This document shows, piece after piece, positions 13,823 to 14,117 of a DNA stretch of 14,117 nucleotides. The stretch is from an uncultured Bacteroidales bacterium (GTDB taxonomy: Bacteria > Bacteroidota > Bacteroidia > Bacteroidales > WCHB1-69), in assembly GCA_937892025.1 (NCBI GenBank), contig CALAVA010000202.1, positions 1 through 14,117 on the forward strand. Direction: 5' to 3'. Below the pieces are notes generated by a model. It was not told the origin of the DNA. It saw nothing but the letters and a program-made list of their open reading frames with translations, and made no database searches. Each line of letters begins with the position of its first letter. Position 1 is the first letter of the stretch. The translations under genes and the position numbers were made by a program.

Positions 13823-14117
13823 ATGAAACGATTTTTTTGTTTATTATTTTTATATTGCTTGACGTTGCCCATCTATGGACAAATATTTGATGATTTTTCT
13901 GATGGAGAATTGGAACATAATCCCACATGGTCAGGTAATACAAGTCATTTTTTAGTCAATACTGCTCAACAACTACAATTGTCCGCTTCCTCAGCAGGCA
14001 TAAGTTATATTTCCACACCTATTACGCCTTTATCGACAAACCAACAATGGTTGTTTAGTATCAAAATGCCTTTTTCGCCTTCCGACAACAACTACTGTGT
14101 CTTTTATTTGTCCTCAG
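13823..14117 (+). CDS. Secreted protein, N-terminal 98 codons; probably a lamin-tail-domain type protein (3' end outside window)
   Basis: The frame opens at ATG 13823 and runs unbroken to the window edge. The first 19 residues, MKRFFCLLFLYCLTLPIYG, form a signal peptide with likely cleavage before QIFDD. The mature start, FDDFSDGELEHNPTWSGNTSHFLVN, followed by LQLSAS, ISTP and WLFSIKMPFSPSDNNY, resembles the N-terminal beta-sandwich of large Bacteroidota surface proteins that carry lamin-tail domains further on. That downstream domain is not visible, so the family assignment rests on resemblance of the N-terminus. The product is expected to be exported to the periplasm or cell surface. A -7 box lies 23 bp upstream. 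Confidence 0.7.
   Translation, partial: MKRFFCLLFLYCLTLPIYGQIFDDFSDGELEHNPTWSGNTSHFLVNTAQQLQLSASSAGISYISTPITPLSTNQQWLFSIKMPFSPSDNNYCVFYLSS

Noticed and set aside
1..14117. tRNA, rRNA, insertion-sequence or prophage genes
   Set aside because: No cloverleaf-like sequences, rRNA segments, transposase or integrase motifs were seen in any part of the window.

Overview
The window looks like chromosomal DNA of an anaerobic member of the Bacteroidota, most likely Bacteroidales. It is AT-rich, Shine-Dalgarno signals are weak, and several genes are preceded by the Bacteroidota -7 box TAnnTTTG. Typical families of the phylum are present: a DUF4105/Lnb-type periplasmic protein, a bacterial acyl-ACP thioesterase and a probable lamin-tail protein. 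The oxygen-sensitive 4-hydroxybutyryl-CoA dehydratase points to anaerobic fermentation. The species cannot be named from the sequence alone.

Layout. 1-636 (-): the N-terminal 212 codons of a GDP-mannose 4,6-dehydratase, cut by the window edge. 637-1017: a gmd promoter, then a composite repeat (710-934) of two opposed heptamer arrays that enclose three hairpin units of 41-bp period, then an intrinsic terminator (about 961-991). 1018-6288 (-): a tight four-gene operon, abfD-abfT-4hbD-sucD, encoding the route succinyl-CoA -> succinate semialdehyde -> 4-hydroxybutyrate -> 4-hydroxybutyryl-CoA -> crotonyl-CoA, the front half of succinate-derived butyrate formation. Gene order is the exact reverse of the reaction order. 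6289-6536: a divergent, very AT-rich promoter region. 6537-7715 (+): a secreted or membrane DUF4105 protein. 7855-10638 (+): a full-length single-chain restriction-methylation enzyme of the MmeI-like (type IIL) kind, more AT-rich than its neighbours and probably acquired, with inverted repeats over its promoter. 10660-12824 (+): acyl-ACP thioesterase and tRNA(Ile)-lysidine synthase TilS. 12816-13729 (-): a thioredoxin-like exported protein followed by an RseC/MucC-type membrane protein, whose end overlaps the end of tilS. 13823-14117 (+): the start of a secreted protein, cut by the window edge.

Starts were moved for three genes where the longest open frame begins at or upstream of a promoter-like box: the DUF4105 gene (6537), the restriction enzyme (7855) and the thioredoxin (13729). 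The least explained element is the 710-934 repeat, which contains a 28-bp perfect inverted repeat made of heptamers and lies directly upstream of the gmd promoter.
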